From the NCBI RefSeq assembly GCF_000724545.1, contig NZ_JHBV01000020.1, positions 62,001-126,000 of the forward strand: a stretch of DNA of 64,000 nt, given 5' to 3'. This DNA is from Aureispira sp. CCB-QB1. GTDB lineage: Bacteria > Bacteroidota > Bacteroidia > Chitinophagales > Saprospiraceae. The notes beneath the pieces were generated by a model. It made no database searches. It worked only from the letters and a program-made list of their open reading frames with translations, and had not been told where the DNA came from. Both the position numbers and the translations under genes were made by a program. Below, one piece after another: positions 62,276 through 64,000 of this stretch (within the stretch, counting starts at the first letter, position 1; every line of letters starts with the position of its first letter).

Positions 62276-62323
62276 ATCTTCTTTCCAAGATAGCTCTTTC
62301 GAGTAGTTCGTTTTTTAAACAAA

Positions 62324-62362
62324 AATAGGATTAATCTATACGTGGATTAATCTTATTTTTTT
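62324..62362 (+). terminator. Terminator after the secreted-protein gene
   Basis: A GATTAATC-centred stem (AATAGGATTAATC with GATTAATCTTATT, one G-U) and an 8-base loop, followed by a T run. It lies about 50 bases after the stop at 62275. Confidence 0.75.
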
Positions 62363-62403
62363 GCTATTTTAGCAGCCATTTTAGTAACATCTATCTTTAA
62401 TCT

Positions 62404-62901
62404 ATGTACACACTGTGGTTGATGCCTGACAAAGCTGCTTATCAAAAATTAAGCAAACTAATTGTAGATTTAAGTACAACACACGACACACCGACCTTTG
62501 AACCTCACGTGACCCTGCTAAGTGGTATCACTGACGAAATTTCTATTGCCATCCAAAAGACAGAAGAACTTGCCAATAGTCTCATTCCTGTTTCTGCCAC
62601 CTTAACCCGCATTGAATTTTTGGAAGTTTACTATCGGTGTTTGTTTTTTTGCACCAATGACAGTGAAGATTTGATGGAAGCTAGAACTTTGGCAGAAGAA
62701 ATTTTTGAACACACTCAAATTACCCCCTTTATTCCACATGTAAGTTTTCTTTATGGTTCTTTGCCTATTTTTCAAAAAGAAGCCATTATTGGTGCATTGG
62801 GCGATAGTTTTTTTATGGATTTTAGAATGCCAAAACTCCGCTTGGTCAAAACACAACGAACACCAGAGCATTGGGAATTGATGGCAGAGTTCGAGTTGTA
62901 A
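62404..62901 (+). CDS. 2H phosphoesterase (cyclic phosphodiesterase / RNA ligase-like)
   Basis: A 165-residue protein with the two HxT/S motifs of the 2H phosphoesterase superfamily: His35-Val-Thr37 (PHVTLLSG) and His112-Val-Ser114 (PHVSFLYG). The length and pattern suit the cyclic nucleotide phosphodiesterase-like (CPDase) branch rather than the larger tRNA ligases. The substrate could be a 2',3'-cyclic phosphate or ADP-ribose-1'',2''-cyclic phosphate, inferred from the family. It is a single gene. Confidence 0.85.
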   Translation: MYTLWLMPDKAAYQKLSKLIVDLSTTHDTPTFEPHVTLLSGITDEISIAIQKTEELANSLIPVSATLTRIEFLEVYYRCLFFCTNDSEDLMEARTLAEEIFEHTQITPFIPHVSFLYGSLPIFQKEAIIGALGDSFFMDFRMPKLRLVKTQRTPEHWELMAEFEL

Positions 62902-62947
62902 CCTTCCCTGTAACACTGTTCTATTCTAACTTACTTCTCTAACTAAG

Positions 62948-63799
62948 TTACATAGCATATACCAATACGCGTTCCGTCATATCTATAGGTTTTCCATCCT
63001 TGTAATGGATTCTACGAGTCCAGTTTCCTATCTCATCAAAAGTATATGTATACGATGTCAATGGCTCTTTTTCTGTAGGCGCTTGATGCGTGATGACATT
63101 CCCCTTTTCGTCGTATTGAGTATAAGAGGTAAATACAAAATCATCTAAATGATTAACAATAGTATGTTCCTTCTGAAAACCATGGGCATCGTACTGATAA
63201 AGATCTGTTTGGTGTTTTTGATGCTTTTGATTGTACGTATATTGCTCTATTAGTTGCCCTTCCTTGTTGTAAACAAATTCATACTTTGAAGTAGTGTAAG
63301 CATTTGTTGGGGCATGAACATCCGTTTGCAGCAATTGTCCTTTCGTTCCATAAGTATGGATATAACGAACCAATAAGCTATTATCAGCAGTATAGATAGA
63401 TTCAGCAGCTATTTCTCCCAAACTGTTGTAAGTATACGTTAGTTGTTCGATGCGGTAATCTCTAGCATCATACATATTTCTGCGTTGAAGTTGATTTTGT
63501 TTTTTGTATTTGTATTGATAATAAAAAAGAATCTTATTTCCTGCATCATAGCACTTCTTTTCTGTAATAAAACCTTTTTTATTAAACTGAATGTCCCAGT
63601 TCTCCAACGGATCCAACATCAAATGCCTTTTCTTGAGCGTCTGCTCTCTCTTACTTACCTCATACACTCTTTGAGAAATAGCTTGCACCGCTCCAATTAA
63701 TTGCATCTTATCAATATCGGTGGTTGGCGAAGGCCATTCGGGAGCTTTCTCCCAAGCACAAACTATCCAACAAATTGATATCCACAACAATCGTTTCAT
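62948..63799 (-). CDS. Secreted YD-repeat-like protein
   Basis: A 283-residue protein with an N-terminal signal-like segment (LLWISICWIVCAWE). It is made of repeats with the YD signature, such as YQYKYKKQNQLQRRNMYDAR, YTYNSLGEIAAESIYTAD and YEFVYNKEGQLIEQYTYNQK. This resembles Rhs-type YD shells, but there is no toxin or core domain and the protein is short. It was probably a surface or periplasmic sugar-binding or structural protein. It starts 4 bases after the stop of the upstream gene at the window edge. Confidence 0.68.
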   Translation of the reverse strand: MKRLLWISICWIVCAWEKAPEWPSPTTDIDKMQLIGAVQAISQRVYEVSKREQTLKKRHLMLDPLENWDIQFNKKGFITEKKCYDAGNKILFYYQYKYKKQNQLQRRNMYDARDYRIEQLTYTYNSLGEIAAESIYTADNSLLVRYIHTYGTKGQLLQTDVHAPTNAYTTSKYEFVYNKEGQLIEQYTYNQKHQKHQTDLYQYDAHGFQKEHTIVNHLDDFVFTSYTQYDEKGNVITHQAPTEKEPLTSYTYTFDEIGNWTRRIHYKDGKPIDMTERVLVYAM

Positions 63800-63803
63800 T
63801 TTC

Positions 63804-64000
63804 CTATTCCAATATTTCCCAAGTATGATCCGCCAAAAGGCTTACCGTTGCCAAAAAACTATTAAATGGACACCCTCTAGGTCCCCATTCTTGTGGACCA
63901 ACCACTGACAATACAGCAGTTTCATCCACCCGTTGGTACAAGTGATATGTTTTCCCAATCAAAGGCTTAAATCCCATTTCTGCTCCGTAAATAATTTCCG
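63804..64000 (-). CDS. DUF2452-family protein, 5' part outside the window
   Basis: Partial gene running off the end of the window. The visible 64 C-terminal residues read from about 63998 down to a TAG at 63806-63804. The sequence has the pattern GAEMGFKPLIGKTYHLYQRV, LSVVGPQEWG, ATVSLLADHTWEILE, which matches the C-terminal half of DUF2452 proteins. The role is unknown. It is the upstream partner of the YD-repeat-like gene (4 bases apart). Confidence 0.72.
   Translation of the reverse strand, partial: EIIYGAEMGFKPLIGKTYHLYQRVDETAVLSVVGPQEWGPRGCPFNSFLATVSLLADHTWEILE

Noticed and set aside
62948-63799. Rhs/polymorphic toxin
   Set aside because: The YD-like repeats are short, and there is no RHS core, toxin tip, or immunity gene beside it.

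Overview
The window is a 64 kb chromosomal segment of an AT-rich Bacteroidota. The evidence is: two secreted proteins end in type IX secretion sorting domains; an ECF sigma factor is paired with an anti-sigma/outer-membrane-barrel protein; Crp/Fnr regulators, lipoproteins, TPR proteins and CBM9 domains are of Bacteroidota type; and Shine-Dalgarno sequences are mostly absent. The P450-reductase fusion, the large CHAT-TPR protein and many dispersed intergenic repeats would fit a marine Saprospiria lineage such as Aureispira, but that placement is inference. I saw no rRNA, tRNA, CRISPR array, prophage or transposase. The region looks like ordinary core and accessory chromosome broken up by repeat-bearing intergenic spaces.

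Layout. 0.4-7 kb: OmpA-like protein, histidine phosphatase, DoxX/Crp pair, then a three-gene unit (lipoprotein, ECF sigma, envelope-spanning anti-sigma/barrel protein). 7-11.3 kb: secreted M43-like metalloprotease and asparaginyl-tRNA synthetase. 11.7-16 kb: self-sufficient cytochrome P450-reductase (CYP102/BM3 type) behind an AraC-type regulator. 16.3-29 kb: DinB-like proteins, NYN-LOTUS protein, T9SS cargo, lipoproteins, DUF4272, pentapeptide protein with guanine deaminase, two TPR proteins. 29-34 kb: two-gene glycoside-hydrolase-like/CBM9 lipoprotein operon and a MoeB-rhodanese fusion. 35-43.4 kb: SpoU methyltransferase, hotdog thioesterase, small membrane proteins, ArsC/Spx-like protein, then a biotin-dependent acyl-CoA carboxylase (both subunits) with a geranylgeranyl-reductase-like flavoprotein. 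43.4-51 kb: lipoproteins, a TPR protein, LuxE-like protein, YdjM-like membrane protein, LysM protein. 51.6-58.6 kb: long-form GAPDH, a 1075-residue TPR-CHAT protease-like protein with a C-terminal membrane anchor, a PNPOx-like protein and a DsbD-like thioredoxin-fold lipoprotein without cysteines. 59-64 kb: a 17-residue-repeat surface protein with an S74 chaperone domain, Nudix, 2H phosphoesterase, YD-repeat-like protein and a partial DUF2452 gene.

The most notable items are: (1) the sigma/anti-sigma pair whose anti-sigma has four tandem N-terminal modules, one inner-membrane helix, a long low-complexity linker and a C-terminal barrel ending in Phe, which is the architecture of the dual membrane-spanning anti-sigma factors of Bacteroides; (2) the BM3-type P450, which lacks the Arg/Tyr fatty-acid anchor, has Val at the Phe87 position and lacks the NADPH 2'-phosphate Arg; (3) the CHAT-TPR membrane protein; (4) families of intergenic inverted-repeat elements.

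Signals of gene function come from reading translated sequences and recalling family motifs. No database search was run.
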